From Dyella dinghuensis (GTDB taxonomy: Bacteria > Pseudomonadota > Gammaproteobacteria > Xanthomonadales > Rhodanobacteraceae): a DNA stretch of 64,000 nt. Shown here in pieces: positions 44,656 through 53,071 of the stretch (the first letter of the stretch is position 1; each line of letters opens with the position of its first letter). Both the position numbers and the translations under genes were made by a program. Location of the stretch: the NCBI RefSeq assembly GCF_003977615.1, contig NZ_RYZR01000003.1, positions 124,001 to 188,000 on the forward strand, in the 5' to 3' direction. The notes under the pieces are model-generated. The model saw only the letters and a program-made list of their open reading frames with translations. It was not told the origin of the DNA and did not search any database.

Positions 44656-44925
44656 TCAATGCGCCTGTACGTGATCCACGCACGTTATAGCCTTGGCGAC
44701 ATCCTCCAATACATCATCGATCTGAAAACTTAAATCGCCGAAAAGTTGGCCGATCAGGCTGCGGCGGATAAAAAGAATGGTGTCGTGATCGCCATTGGAT
44801 GTGGCGGTGCCGGCGAGTTGTGCCATCAGCAGTAGCCTGTCGCGAATCGTGCACAGTTCGTCGTAGTGATCGCGCGACAGCACGAAGCTTGCCGGGTGGA
44901 ACAGCTCGTGGGGTTTCTGATTCAT
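44656..44925 (-). CDS. Small conserved-looking protein, possibly XAC0095-like
   Basis: An 89-residue protein: FVLSRDHYDELCTIRDRLLLMAQLAG near the start, IRRSLIGQLFGDLSFQIDD in the second half. The short Ser/Asp-rich layout with an IRDRLLLMAQLA segment recalls the XAC0095 family, small proteins of Xanthomonadales with unknown function, though I am not sure. Cytosolic, no signal. Two hairpins lie upstream of the ATG. Confidence 0.55.
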   Translation of the reverse strand: MNQKPHELFHPASFVLSRDHYDELCTIRDRLLLMAQLAGTATSNGDHDTILFIRRSLIGQLFGDLSFQIDDVLEDVAKAITCVDHVQAH

Positions 44926-44948
44926 GGACGTTTTCCATCACGTTAGGT

Positions 44949-44998
44949 CGCGCCACGTATTGCGCGTGGCGCGAAGGGCTTGCAGGAAAAACCCTGCA
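44949..44998 (-). promoter_or_regulatory. Two hairpins in the leader of the small gene at 44656
   Basis: CGCGCCACG/CGTGGCGCG (44949-44957 with 44965-44973) and TGCAGG/CCTGCA (44981-44986 with 44993-44998). On the minus strand the second has GTTTTT as its loop. They lie 24-73 bases upstream of the ATG and may be a leader structure or the remains of a terminator. Confidence 0.4.
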
Positions 44999-45396
44999 CG
45001 TAGAAATGGGACTTTCTGATTTCGTTTTCTACGTTTGCCCACTGTTGCTCGACGCCGCGCAGTGTGGGCGGCGGTGAAGCAGGACAAATATCGGCTTGGT
45101 GGGAGCACCCGTGAGCGTGCGTGCCGTATGATCGAGCATAACCATGGTCAACTCTCTAGTTAGTTGGTTGTGGCCAGCGGATCGTTTGGGTTGCCGCCCA
45201 GGCGATCCGCGCTACTTCACTCATGTCGGGCGTGTCGTACTCATCAAGGTCGGATGGGCACGCCCGACGAAAGCACCTTCGCATAAGTGCGGCGTTGGCA
45301 TCTGTCAGGGGATGCGGATTGGTGTTGACGGGAATGTTGATTGGTTTTGTTTTGGTTTTTTTTGTCCGCCCCCCGGGACTTCGCACTATTGAAATA

Positions 45397-45559
45397 CAAC
45401 GACACTGGATTCCCGCCTTCGCGGGAATGACGGTGAGGTAGTGGCCGAGGAGACGGCGGTGTGTATGTGTGCGGTGGGGGCATCTGAGCGGAGAAGGATG
45501 CAATCATGCATACCACACCTCGCCGTCATTCCCGCGAAGGCGGGAATCCAGTGTCGTTG
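45397..45559. repeat. Inverted-repeat element (MITE-like), 42-bp ends
   Basis: Bases 45397-45438 and 45518-45559 are inverted copies differing at one base. Each contains the palindrome ATTCCCGCCTTCGCGGGAAT, which recalls the dRS3-type ATTCCC-N8-GGGAAT repeats of Neisseria. The 79-base middle has no gene. Confidence 0.75.
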
Positions 45560-45663
45560 CACATCAAAAGCGCAAAACCCCCTCCGCACTTGAAATGATG
45601 CTGTTGTCGACGAGACGAAGGTATGAGCCTTCTTGGCTTGTGATGTTTCGGGCGTGGATAGTT

Positions 45664-45718
45664 AAAAAGGGGTAGGAATGGATTTTCTTTATGGAAAAGC
45701 GCTCTAACCCCTTTTCTA
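45664..45718 (+). terminator. Terminator-like long-range pairing
   Basis: AAAAAGGGGT at 45664-45673 can pair with ACCCCTTTT at 45707-45715, with a further TTTTC-TTT-GGAAAA loop inside. A T-run follows. No plus-strand gene ends just before it, so it may have belonged to a lost gene. Confidence 0.4.
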
Positions 45719-45830
45719 TTGCCGGCCATGGCGCCTATCCTTTGAGTTCGCACCTCCACGGCCGTCATGTGCTGACGTTACGCTCCAGGCATTTGAAGGC
45801 CACTCCCCCCAATTTCCCGAGGAGCTGATC

Positions 45831-46376
45831 ATGGCAAGCAAGAGCAAGAGCAAACCCAAGGCCGACCTGACCAAGGCGAAGGAGATTCGCAAGGCGCCGT
45901 TGACCACGCCGACTGCGTTAGGTGCCGATGCGCGGCGCGACATTACGGCGGAACTCAATACGCTGCTCGCCGATTTTTTCGCGCTATATGTCAAGACGAA
46001 GAACTTTCATTGGCATATGTCGGGGCCGTATTTTCGCGATTATCACCTGTTGCTCGATGAGCAATCGGATGAGATTTACGCCACGCTCGATCCCATTGCC
46101 GAGCGCGTTCGCAAGGTCGGCGGCACTACGCTGCGCTCTGCGGGCCACATCACTCGCCTGCAACGCCTGAGCGACAACGATGCGGATTTTGTGACACCCG
46201 CGGACATGCTCGCCGAGCTGAAGGACGACAACACTCGCATGGCCGCTTTCATGCGCGAGACGCATGAGTTGTGCGATCAGTATGGCGACGTTGCCACGGC
46301 AAGCTTGTTGGAAAACTGGATCGACGAGGCTGAACGACGCGTATGGTTCCTGTTTGAATCGGGTCGCACGAATTAA
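45831..46376 (+). CDS. dps: Dps-family DNA-protecting ferritin
   Basis: A 181-residue Dps protein. The Lys-rich N-terminal tail (SKSKSKPKADLTKAKEIRK) may bind DNA. The four-helix bundle follows, with di-iron site residues in KTKNFHWHMSG (His60, His62) and in YHLLLDEQSDEIY (Asp76, Asp80 or Glu81), plus IAERVRKVGG. Twelve subunits form a shell that oxidises Fe2+ with H2O2 and stores it, protecting DNA. GGAGCTGATC before the ATG supports the start. It stands alone, a typical stress gene. Confidence 0.92.
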   Translation: MASKSKSKPKADLTKAKEIRKAPLTTPTALGADARRDITAELNTLLADFFALYVKTKNFHWHMSGPYFRDYHLLLDEQSDEIYATLDPIAERVRKVGGTTLRSAGHITRLQRLSDNDADFVTPADMLAELKDDNTRMAAFMRETHELCDQYGDVATASLLENWIDEAERRVWFLFESGRTN

Positions 46377-46568
46377 GCTACGAGTTGAAGCGCAAAGTAA
46401 ATGAGCTTGCCGCTAATGCGGCAGGCCCATTTGAAGTTGTGCTTTACGCACGTGTTTGCGTGACGTGCTTTATGGCGCCACTGACACCATCGTCTACTGG
46501 CGCGCTTCGCATACCGTCTGTATACCAAGGTCTTTGAATCACCGTACGTTTCGGTGATGGGAGGCCCT

Positions 46569-47405
46569 ATGGCTGCGACAACGAACGATGTTCAGATCCG
46601 CGTGACTCGGCGTTCGCCCGCCTATTGGCGCGTCACCATCGATAATCCGCCACTCAATATTATGGGCCCGGTGATGGTCCGTCAGTTTCATCAAGTCATC
46701 AACGATCTTGAAGCCGACGATCACGTGAAGGTGGTGGTCTTCGACAGTGCGGTGGACGGTTACTTTCTTAATCACTCCGATTTTCAAGCGAAGCTCGAGG
46801 ATCTGACGTCGCTACCCGCTGGCCGCACAGGATTGCCGCAGTGGCCAGACTTTCTGGTGCGATTGACTCGTGCACCCTTCGTCTCTATCGCGCTCATTCG
46901 CGGCCGTGCCACGGGTAACGGCAGCGAGATCACGCTGTCGTGCGATATGAGTTTCGCGAGTGAGGAAAAAGCGATCATCTCGCAATGGGAAGTGGGTGTG
47001 GGCATGGTGGCCGGCGGCGGCCCCATGGCGCGTTTGCCTGGGCTTATCGGCCGGAATCGTGCGCTTGAAGTGCTTTTGAGCTCCGACGACATCAGCGCTT
47101 ATCAGGCTGAAATCTACGGTTACGTAAACCGCGCCCTGCCCGATTCTGAAATCGAAACTTTTGTGGATGCGCTGGCGATGCGAATCGCCTCGTTCGATAA
47201 GTGGGCGATCGCCAACACCAAGCGCCTGGTCAACACCAGCCTTCCCCCGGACGTGGAGATCGGTGCTGGCTGGGATGCGTGCATCGAATCGCTCGGTCGG
47301 CCTGCCGCACAAGCGGGCATCAAGGCATTGTTGGAGCGTGGGTTTCATCAACCCGGCGATGTCGAAAATCGGCTCGGCTATTACCTTGGCAAGATCCCGC
47401 ACTAG
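46569..47405 (+). CDS. Enoyl-CoA hydratase/isomerase-family protein
   Basis: A 278-residue crotonase-fold protein. The N-terminal segment has VTIDNPPLNIMGPVMVRQFH. The oxyanion-hole regions appear as SDFQAKLE and IRGRATGNGSEITLSCDM, where Gly replaces the usual catalytic Glu-rich positions, and GVGMVAGGGPMARLPGLIGR follows. It may hydrate enoyl-CoA or have another crotonase reaction. ATG 46569 is preceded by GGGAGG at five bases, better than the upstream GTG. It stands alone; the zinc-finger gene is convergent, 14 bases away. Confidence 0.82.
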   Translation: MAATTNDVQIRVTRRSPAYWRVTIDNPPLNIMGPVMVRQFHQVINDLEADDHVKVVVFDSAVDGYFLNHSDFQAKLEDLTSLPAGRTGLPQWPDFLVRLTRAPFVSIALIRGRATGNGSEITLSCDMSFASEEKAIISQWEVGVGMVAGGGPMARLPGLIGRNRALEVLLSSDDISAYQAEIYGYVNRALPDSEIETFVDALAMRIASFDKWAIANTKRLVNTSLPPDVEIGAGWDACIESLGRPAAQAGIKALLERGFHQPGDVENRLGYYLGKIPH

Positions 47406-47418
47406 ATCGCTCTACACG

Positions 47419-47727
47419 TCAGTAATAGCGCGGAATGGGACCCACTTGCGGCGTAGCGCGATCGCTTAGATCGAACATCACTTCATCAACATAACACCAG
47501 CCCCACGCTTCCGGCGGATCGTAGCCTTCGATGATGGGGTGTTTGGTGTGATGGAAGTGCGCGGTGGCATGCCGGTTCGGTGACTCATCACAACAACCCA
47601 CGTGCCCGCACGTGCGACATAGACGCAAGTGCAGCCAGGTGTCGCCCATCTTCAAACATTCCTCGCAGCCGCGCGTACGCGGCGTGACAACCTGGATAGA
47701 CGCAAAGTGGGGACAATGGGTGGCCAT
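47419..47727 (-). CDS. UBP-type zinc-finger protein
   Basis: A 102-residue protein with the UBP zinc finger seen in ubiquitin proteases and in many small bacterial proteins. Ligand pattern: C5-x-H7, C21-x-x-C24, C37-x-x-C40, C45, H53, H57/H59 and H63, embedded in LRLCRTCGHVGCCDES and HATAHFHHTKHPIIEG. WGWCYVDEVMF is a later conserved patch. In bacteria the ligand is unknown. It is followed by the cupin gene on the same strand (33 bases), so both may form one operon. Confidence 0.88.
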   Translation of the reverse strand: MATHCPHFASIQVVTPRTRGCEECLKMGDTWLHLRLCRTCGHVGCCDESPNRHATAHFHHTKHPIIEGYDPPEAWGWCYVDEVMFDLSDRATPQVGPIPRYY

Positions 47728-47760
47728 CCGAGCACTCCTTGGACTACGAATGAACCGCGA

Positions 47761-48234
47761 CTAATGACGTTTCGTGTTGCGTGGATCGTTGTGGGGATCG
47801 ACGTAATCCATGCCCAACGGACCTATCGCCGTGACCTGCGAGATGTATTCGCCAGACTTTGCCCAATGGAAGTGCGACTGATTGCCCGGCAGTATCACGA
47901 CGCTTCCTGGCGCGTATGCGACCAGTTTGCTTTCGTCGAACGCTTCGCCGAGGCCAATATAGAACACGCCGGATATCACCGTGTAGATGCGGTCTTCCGG
48001 ATGTTTGTGCGGCATCATTTTCACATCGCCCGGCACCTTCACGCGGATCGTATAAGGGCCCGGTTTGGACGGATCACCGACCAGGATCGCGAGGCGAACG
48101 CCCGGCGGGTATGCCTCGAATGTCGTCCATTTGATGTCGTCGGCCCGGATCGCGTGAAATTGGTCCTGATCGGGCTGATGGATGCGCGTGGGCGGCGCCA
48201 CGCCCGTCTTTTTGGTTTCTGTTGCTCGAACCAT
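47761..48234 (-). CDS. Cupin-domain protein
   Basis: A 157-residue single cupin. The first motif reads MMPHKHPEDRIYTVISGVFY (two His and a Glu/Asp as metal ligands) and the second PGSVVILPGNQSHFHWAKSG (last His). The metal-binding set suggests an enzyme or sensor of small molecules, but the substrate is unknown. It lies upstream of the zinc-finger gene in the same direction. Confidence 0.82.
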   Translation of the reverse strand: MVRATETKKTGVAPPTRIHQPDQDQFHAIRADDIKWTTFEAYPPGVRLAILVGDPSKPGPYTIRVKVPGDVKMMPHKHPEDRIYTVISGVFYIGLGEAFDESKLVAYAPGSVVILPGNQSHFHWAKSGEYISQVTAIGPLGMDYVDPHNDPRNTKRH

Positions 48235-48489
48235 GACGGTTTTCCTTCGAGGCCAACGATAACGCCACCGGATCTTTGTGGATCCGGCATACGACAGCCA
48301 ATCAAAACAGAAGCACGATCATGTGGCTATCGGACGATGGTATCGATGATAACGATAAATCCATGTGAGCCTTGGCAGTGGGTGACATGGAAAACAGCGA
48401 CACCTTTGTCCAATAGCTTTGTCCGTCAGGATGATCTGTCATCGCGACGCGAACCTCGCAGTAGGTTGCCACTAACCAGGACTTCGAAC

Positions 48490-48744
48490 ATGCCCATCGT
48501 CACGATTCAGGTCACCCGTGAAGAATCAGACGCGGGTCGCGATGCAGCCACCGCAGAAGAGGAAGAGGCGCTGATCAAGGAGGTCAGCGAGTTGCTTCAA
48601 ATTGCCCTAAATCAGCCAAGATACTCGAGCTTTGTCGTTGTCAAAGAGATTATCTGGACAAGTGGCGATGGGCGAACCGCCAGTTACAAGACGTTGTCGG
48701 AAACGTCGGGCGGAATCACAGGCAAGTCTTCCAGACTGCACTGA
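48490..48744 (+). CDS. 4-oxalocrotonate tautomerase-family protein
   Basis: An 84-residue protein. After Met removal the N-terminal Pro (MPIVTIQVTREESDAG) can act as the catalytic base, as in 4-oxalocrotonate tautomerase and relatives. The rest (EALIKEVSELLQIALNQP, then SSFVVVKEI) fits the beta-alpha-beta fold, somewhat longer than the 62-residue type. The Met at 48490 is inside a longer open frame but is the only one that yields the family start. The substrate is unknown. Confidence 0.8.
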   Translation: MPIVTIQVTREESDAGRDAATAEEEEALIKEVSELLQIALNQPRYSSFVVVKEIIWTSGDGRTASYKTLSETSGGITGKSSRLH

Positions 48745-49205
48745 CATTCATGCGTGTATTTGCTCGTCACACGGCTTTGGTGAGGCCGTATCTCGACTCA
48801 CCGATGTGACGATACCGCCGTGGCAGCAGTGCGTGATCGTGCTGCGGCATTCGTTGTCAATCTATTCAACGCCGTCGCCCTTTACATCCGCTTTGTCGCG
48901 TGGGTGTTAAAAGCATGACACAGGTTTACACATGTTATTTCGTTGCTAAGTTTCGCCGTTATGTTGTAACTCGATAGCGGCGACACACATATCGAATGCC
49001 ATCGCCCTCATATGCGGTCATCGGCGTATGATTGATCGGTCGCCGAAGGTAGCGATTAAATTACTTCGAATTTAGCCTTAGAACACACGCTGTTTCGGAT
49101 CGTTGATGTGCACATCGATTCACTAACCGCGCACTCTCTTTCGTCGTTCAACGACGATGACGACTCCTCCAGCGTTTAGACGTGTTCTTAAATCCGGAGA
49201 CGAAT
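48745..49205. other. Region upstream of the FixJ-type regulator
   Basis: About 460 bases without a supported gene. It probably contains the regulator's promoter; a 32-codon hydrophobic frame near 48820-48918 lacks a ribosome site. Confidence 0.4.
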
Positions 49206-49955
49206 ATGAATTCTGTAAACGTATCCGACCGCGAATCGGAATCGTTTTCTCTTTCGAACCATTCGCCCGTCGTCTTTGTCGTTGATCAAGACCGCTCGGT
49301 TCGCGAATCGCTCGAAGCACTCATCGAATTCCAAGGTTGGCATGCGGAGACATTTTCATCCGCGCACGATTTCCTTGCCCGACCCAGAGACCTTGTTCCC
49401 AGCTGCCTCGTACTCGACCTGTCTCTGCCGGACGTCAGCGGTTTGGATGTGCAGAAACGTGTGGCTGCAGACAGGGTCGACATGCCGGTCATTTTTATCA
49501 CCGGCTGCGGCGACGTCGCCATGACAGTGCAGGCTATGAAAGCCGGTGCTACCGAGTTCCTGACCAAACCGTTCGATTCGCGTGTGTTATTGGAAGCCAT
49601 CAAACAGGCGATCGATCAAAGTCGCGCTGCGTTGGAGCACGAAGCGGCCTTGCAAGAACTATTCACTCGCTATGAATTGCTAAGCACGCGCGAGCGGGAA
49701 GTCATGGCACTGGTCGTCACTGGCCTGTTGAACAAACAGATCGGCAGTGAGCTTGGTATCAGCGAAATTACCGTCAAGGCACACCGAGGCCGCGTGATGC
49801 GCAAGATGAGAGCTAGCTCATTACCCGACTTGGTGAACCTCGTGACCCGGCTTCACCATGATCCTTCAAACAGCAATCTTGTTTCGCCACGCGTTGAGCC
49901 GGTATCACACGTCCCCATCGCTACGACACCAAAGCACAATTGCGCCTCCCTATGA
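49206..49955 (+). CDS. Orphan FixJ/NarL-family response regulator
   Basis: A 249-residue regulator. The receiver (about 21-140) has VVDQDRSVRES (one acidic residue of the usual pair replaced by Gln), phosphoacceptor Asp71 in VLDLSLPD, and Lys in FLTKPFDS. The C-terminal LuxR-type helix-turn-helix (about 160-225) reads LLSTREREVMALVVTGLLNK and QIGSELGISEITVKAHRGRV. No kinase gene is adjacent, so it is an orphan. GGAGACGAAT before ATG 49206 supports this start over 49182. It may regulate the SDR-OsmC genes that follow. Confidence 0.9.
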   Translation: MNSVNVSDRESESFSLSNHSPVVFVVDQDRSVRESLEALIEFQGWHAETFSSAHDFLARPRDLVPSCLVLDLSLPDVSGLDVQKRVAADRVDMPVIFITGCGDVAMTVQAMKAGATEFLTKPFDSRVLLEAIKQAIDQSRAALEHEAALQELFTRYELLSTREREVMALVVTGLLNKQIGSELGISEITVKAHRGRVMRKMRASSLPDLVNLVTRLHHDPSNSNLVSPRVEPVSHVPIATTPKHNCASL

Positions 49956-50024
49956 AGTAATGCATGGTCCAATGACAGTCTTTTGTCTTGGTCCAAGCTC
50001 GCGTTGCTTCCATGAGGAAACACC

Positions 50025-50774
50025 ATGCGCAAAAACATCGAAGGGAAAGTCGTTGTCATTACGGGCGCAAGCAGCGGCATGGGCGAAGCGACCGCGCATC
50101 ATCTTTCGACATTGGGTGCAGCAGTGGTTCTCGGCGCCAGGCGGATGGACCGTCTGAACCTGATTGCCAAGGACATCCGTTCGCAGTCCGGAAATGCGCT
50201 TGCGGTACAAGTCGATGTGACAAAACGGCCTGAGGTTGACACCCTTGCGAAGGCGGCAGTCGATGCCTACGGCAAAATCGACGTGTGGATCAATAATGCT
50301 GGCATTATGCCGATCGCGCCCTTGTCGTTGCTTAAAGTCGACGAATGGGATCGCATGATCGATCTCAACATCAAGGGCGTGCTGTACGGTATTGCCGCGG
50401 CATTGCCGTATATGCAAAAGGCAAACAGCGGTCACTTCATCAATATCGCTTCGGTTTTCGGCATCAAGATGTTTGCACCGGGCGGCACCGTCTATTGCGC
50501 CACCAAGGCTGCCGTCCGCTCGCTGACCGAGGGTCTGCGCATAGAGGTGCATGGCAACAAGATTCGGACGACGATCATTTCACCCGGTGCCGTCGAGTCT
50601 GAATTGAAGGAAGGCACTTCCGATGAAGCGTCTTCAAAGCTTGTGCATCAGCTCTATGAATCTTTCTCGATGCCCGCGGACACCGTCGCTCGCGCTATCG
50701 CTTATGCCATCGAACAACCGGCGGATATCGATATCAACGAAATAGTGGTGCGCCCGCTGGCGCAGGACTTCTGA
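50025..50774 (+). CDS. SDR-family oxidoreductase
   Basis: A 249-residue short-chain dehydrogenase: TGASSGMG at 13-20, NNAG in INNAGIMPI, catalytic Ser in NIASVF and Tyr-x-x-x-Lys in VYCATK. The ARRMDRL segment suggests NADP. It resembles stress-induced clavaldehyde-dehydrogenase-like or YdfG-type reductases of serine-type alcohols or carbonyls. It is 70 bases downstream of the regulator gene, same direction, and 36 bases upstream of the OsmC gene. Confidence 0.9.
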   Translation: MRKNIEGKVVVITGASSGMGEATAHHLSTLGAAVVLGARRMDRLNLIAKDIRSQSGNALAVQVDVTKRPEVDTLAKAAVDAYGKIDVWINNAGIMPIAPLSLLKVDEWDRMIDLNIKGVLYGIAAALPYMQKANSGHFINIASVFGIKMFAPGGTVYCATKAAVRSLTEGLRIEVHGNKIRTTIISPGAVESELKEGTSDEASSKLVHQLYESFSMPADTVARAIAYAIEQPADIDINEIVVRPLAQDF

Positions 50775-50809
50775 CATTCAGTGATTGCCAGATTTGATGG
50801 AGTGTACAG

Positions 50810-51235
50810 ATGAATCGATACGGCACGGCGGCATGGTTGGGGAGCTTCAAAACAGGCAGCGGTATTATCTCGACTGAGAGTGGCGCACTCAAAAACGCGC
50901 CCTACAGCGTTAGCAGCCGCTTCGATGGACTCCCGGGCACGAACCCGGAGGAGTTGCTCGGCGCGGCACATGCGGGTTGTTTTACGATGGCCTTCGCGCT
51001 AATCATGGGCGAGGCCAAGTTCACTGCCGACCGCATGGACACGCAGGCGCTTGTGACGCTCGACAAGGTACCCGATGGGTACGCCATCACGGCCGTTCAC
51101 CTCACGATCAAGGCAAAAATCCCCGATATCGATCAAGCGAAGTTCGATGAATTGGTCAACCTGGCGAAAAACGGTTGCCCCGTTTCCAAGGTTCTCAACG
51201 CGAAGATCAGTTTGACCGCGACGTTGGTGAACTAA
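50810..51235 (+). CDS. OsmC-family peroxiredoxin
   Basis: A 141-residue OsmC/OhrA-type peroxidase. The two conserved Cys are present: Cys57 in AAHAGCFTMAF and Cys123 in NGCPVSKVLN. With Arg nearby (SSRFDGLPGTNPEEL), they reduce organic peroxides. It is in a likely operon with the SDR and behind the FixJ-type regulator. Its stop overlaps the convergent efflux gene by four bases. Part of the general stress response. Confidence 0.92.
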   Translation: MNRYGTAAWLGSFKTGSGIISTESGALKNAPYSVSSRFDGLPGTNPEELLGAAHAGCFTMAFALIMGEAKFTADRMDTQALVTLDKVPDGYAITAVHLTIKAKIPDIDQAKFDELVNLAKNGCPVSKVLNAKISLTATLVN

Positions 51236-52824
51236 CGCTGTTTCGTAATAGCCGCTGCGCCTTTTCCGTCGATGAAAAAGCATGCGCTGATCGCGGCCAA
51301 AAGCGCACATGCGGATGAAATGGCCATTACCCAGCGAAATCCGGAGACAAATGACATGCCGATGGCGTGTCTGAGCGCGAGAGCATCCGCATGCGGCACA
51401 TCGACCGGCACGACGATGCCCGCCAATTTCTGCCGCTGCGCAAGGATCGACGATAGGGTCGCGGGGCTCACTTGCAGGCGTACCAGCTCGCTATGAAGTG
51501 CGCTGTCGAATTGGCGTGTCAACACGATGCCAAACACCGCGATAGCGAGTAACCCGGCCACACGCGAGACGGCGTTGTTGACGCCGGACGCGGTACCTGC
51601 CCTATCGGTGTCCACGGCATTCATCACGGTGGTTGTCAGCGGCGCAACCGTGACACTCATACCCAGACCCATGACGCAAATAGCAGGGAAGAACGTACTC
51701 CAGTAATCAGAGTTGATGGACGGCCATGCGAACATGCCGAAACCGACCGACGCCACCAATGGCCCTACGATCAGCGGCAGCTTGGAACCGAACAGATCCA
51801 CCAGCCGTCCGGCCCAGCGCGACAGCGCAAACATAATTACGACGAGCGGCATAAAGGCCGCGCCCGCGGCGGTGGCACCGTACCCCTGCACTTGAATCAA
51901 ATTGAGCGGGAGGAAAAAGAGGCTTCCGCCCATGGCGGCGTATAGCAAGAACGTAAGAAGGTTCGCGCCGGCGAAGTTGCGCTCACGGAACAAACCCAAT
52001 GGAAGCATGGGATTTTTCTTATGCATCTCCATCCAGAAGAACAAGATGAATGCGATGACCCCGCCTACGCCGGCAATCAGCACCACCGTGCTGACTCCTT
52101 CGTTTTGTGAATCAATGAGTGAGAAGACGATGCCCGCCAGTGCGAGGGTGACCAGCAAGGCTCCTAATAGATCAACCGAATCGCGATCCTTTTTATCGAA
52201 GCTCTCCGGGACCTTCGTTAGGCAAATGAGCAGCAACAAAATGCTGATCGGAAGATTCAAAAGAAACGCCCATTTCCACGAATAGTGTTCGACCAGGAAT
52301 CCTCCCGCCACGGGACCGACCGCAGTGGTAATGCCGCTGAATGCAGACCAGGTGCCTATCGCCGCACCGCGCTCGGCCAAGGGATAGGCCGAACTCACGA
52401 GTGCCAGGCTGCCAGGAATAAGCATCGCGGCGCCTATGCCTTGAATGGCGCGAGTGGCAATCAGTTGTAGTGCGCTGCTCGACATCGCGCATCCAATCGA
52501 CGCTGTGGCGAACAACGCAATGCCGATCACGAACAGGCGACGTCTTCCGTAATGATCGCCAAGCGCACCGCCGACGAGAAGCAACGCTGCCAAAACGAGC
52601 GTGTAAGCCTCCATGATCCATTGGACGTCGGAGACGCTCGCGTTGAATTGATGTTGTATGGCAGGAAGCGTTACGTTGACGACGGTGCCATCCATAAACG
52701 CCAAACTCGATCCGAGCACGGCAGCCAGTAATGTCCACCGGCGTGACGCGGCAGCACACGGCTTGGCCAAGGCGTCGGACAGGACAACACCTTTATCGCA
52801 TGGCGGCGTTCCGATGTGGCTCAT
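51232..52824 (-). CDS. DHA2-family MFS drug efflux protein
   Basis: A 530-residue transporter with 14 predicted transmembrane helices, EmrB/QacA type. The first helix carries LAFMDGTVVNVTLPAI, the Asp in membrane typical of DHA2 pumps; motif A GDHYGRRRLFVIG follows; and motif C VGPVAGGFLVEHYSWKWAF lies in helix 5. It exports hydrophobic drugs or toxic metabolites with protons. No membrane-fusion partner gene adjoins it. It is convergent with OsmC. Confidence 0.92.
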   Translation of the reverse strand: MSHIGTPPCDKGVVLSDALAKPCAAASRRWTLLAAVLGSSLAFMDGTVVNVTLPAIQHQFNASVSDVQWIMEAYTLVLAALLLVGGALGDHYGRRRLFVIGIALFATASIGCAMSSSALQLIATRAIQGIGAAMLIPGSLALVSSAYPLAERGAAIGTWSAFSGITTAVGPVAGGFLVEHYSWKWAFLLNLPISILLLLICLTKVPESFDKKDRDSVDLLGALLVTLALAGIVFSLIDSQNEGVSTVVLIAGVGGVIAFILFFWMEMHKKNPMLPLGLFRERNFAGANLLTFLLYAAMGGSLFFLPLNLIQVQGYGATAAGAAFMPLVVIMFALSRWAGRLVDLFGSKLPLIVGPLVASVGFGMFAWPSINSDYWSTFFPAICVMGLGMSVTVAPLTTTVMNAVDTDRAGTASGVNNAVSRVAGLLAIAVFGIVLTRQFDSALHSELVRLQVSPATLSSILAQRQKLAGIVVPVDVPHADALALRHAIGMSFVSGFRWVMAISSACALLAAISACFFIDGKGAAAITKQR

Positions 52825-53071
52825 GCTTCAGATGTCCGTTAGCAACCCTGACTGACTTGCATGATTTCGGCCTGTGCTTCGAGCACCGCACAGGCTCGGC
52901 ATAGTCTCGTTCCGACTTTACACCTATCCGGCGTCGGCATTCTTGCCCCTTCTCCGCGATAGCACAGGCTGCCACACACATCGCGTCAACGCATTTTCAG
53001 CCTTGTCTGAACAATCTGCGCACTCTGCCTTGACGTAGAATGGCGCTCCCTCTCCGCTCGAGTAATTTTTT

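Larger units (their letters stand above)
44926..45830. other. Gene-poor stretch with hairpins and an inverted-repeat element
   Basis: About 900 bases with no supported gene. It holds two hairpins (44949-44998), a 42-bp inverted repeat (45397-45559) and a terminator-like structure (45664-45718). The short frames overlap these repeats and are not supported. Confidence 0.5.

Noticed and set aside
45144-45675. Several short frames across the inverted-repeat element
   Set aside because: They translate repeat sequence (HWIPAFAGM, SPSFPRRRESS), a well-known false pattern of such palindromes.
48820-48918. Short hydrophobic 32-codon peptide before the FixJ-type regulator
   Set aside because: It looks like a membrane peptide, but it has only a GTG start and no ribosome site.
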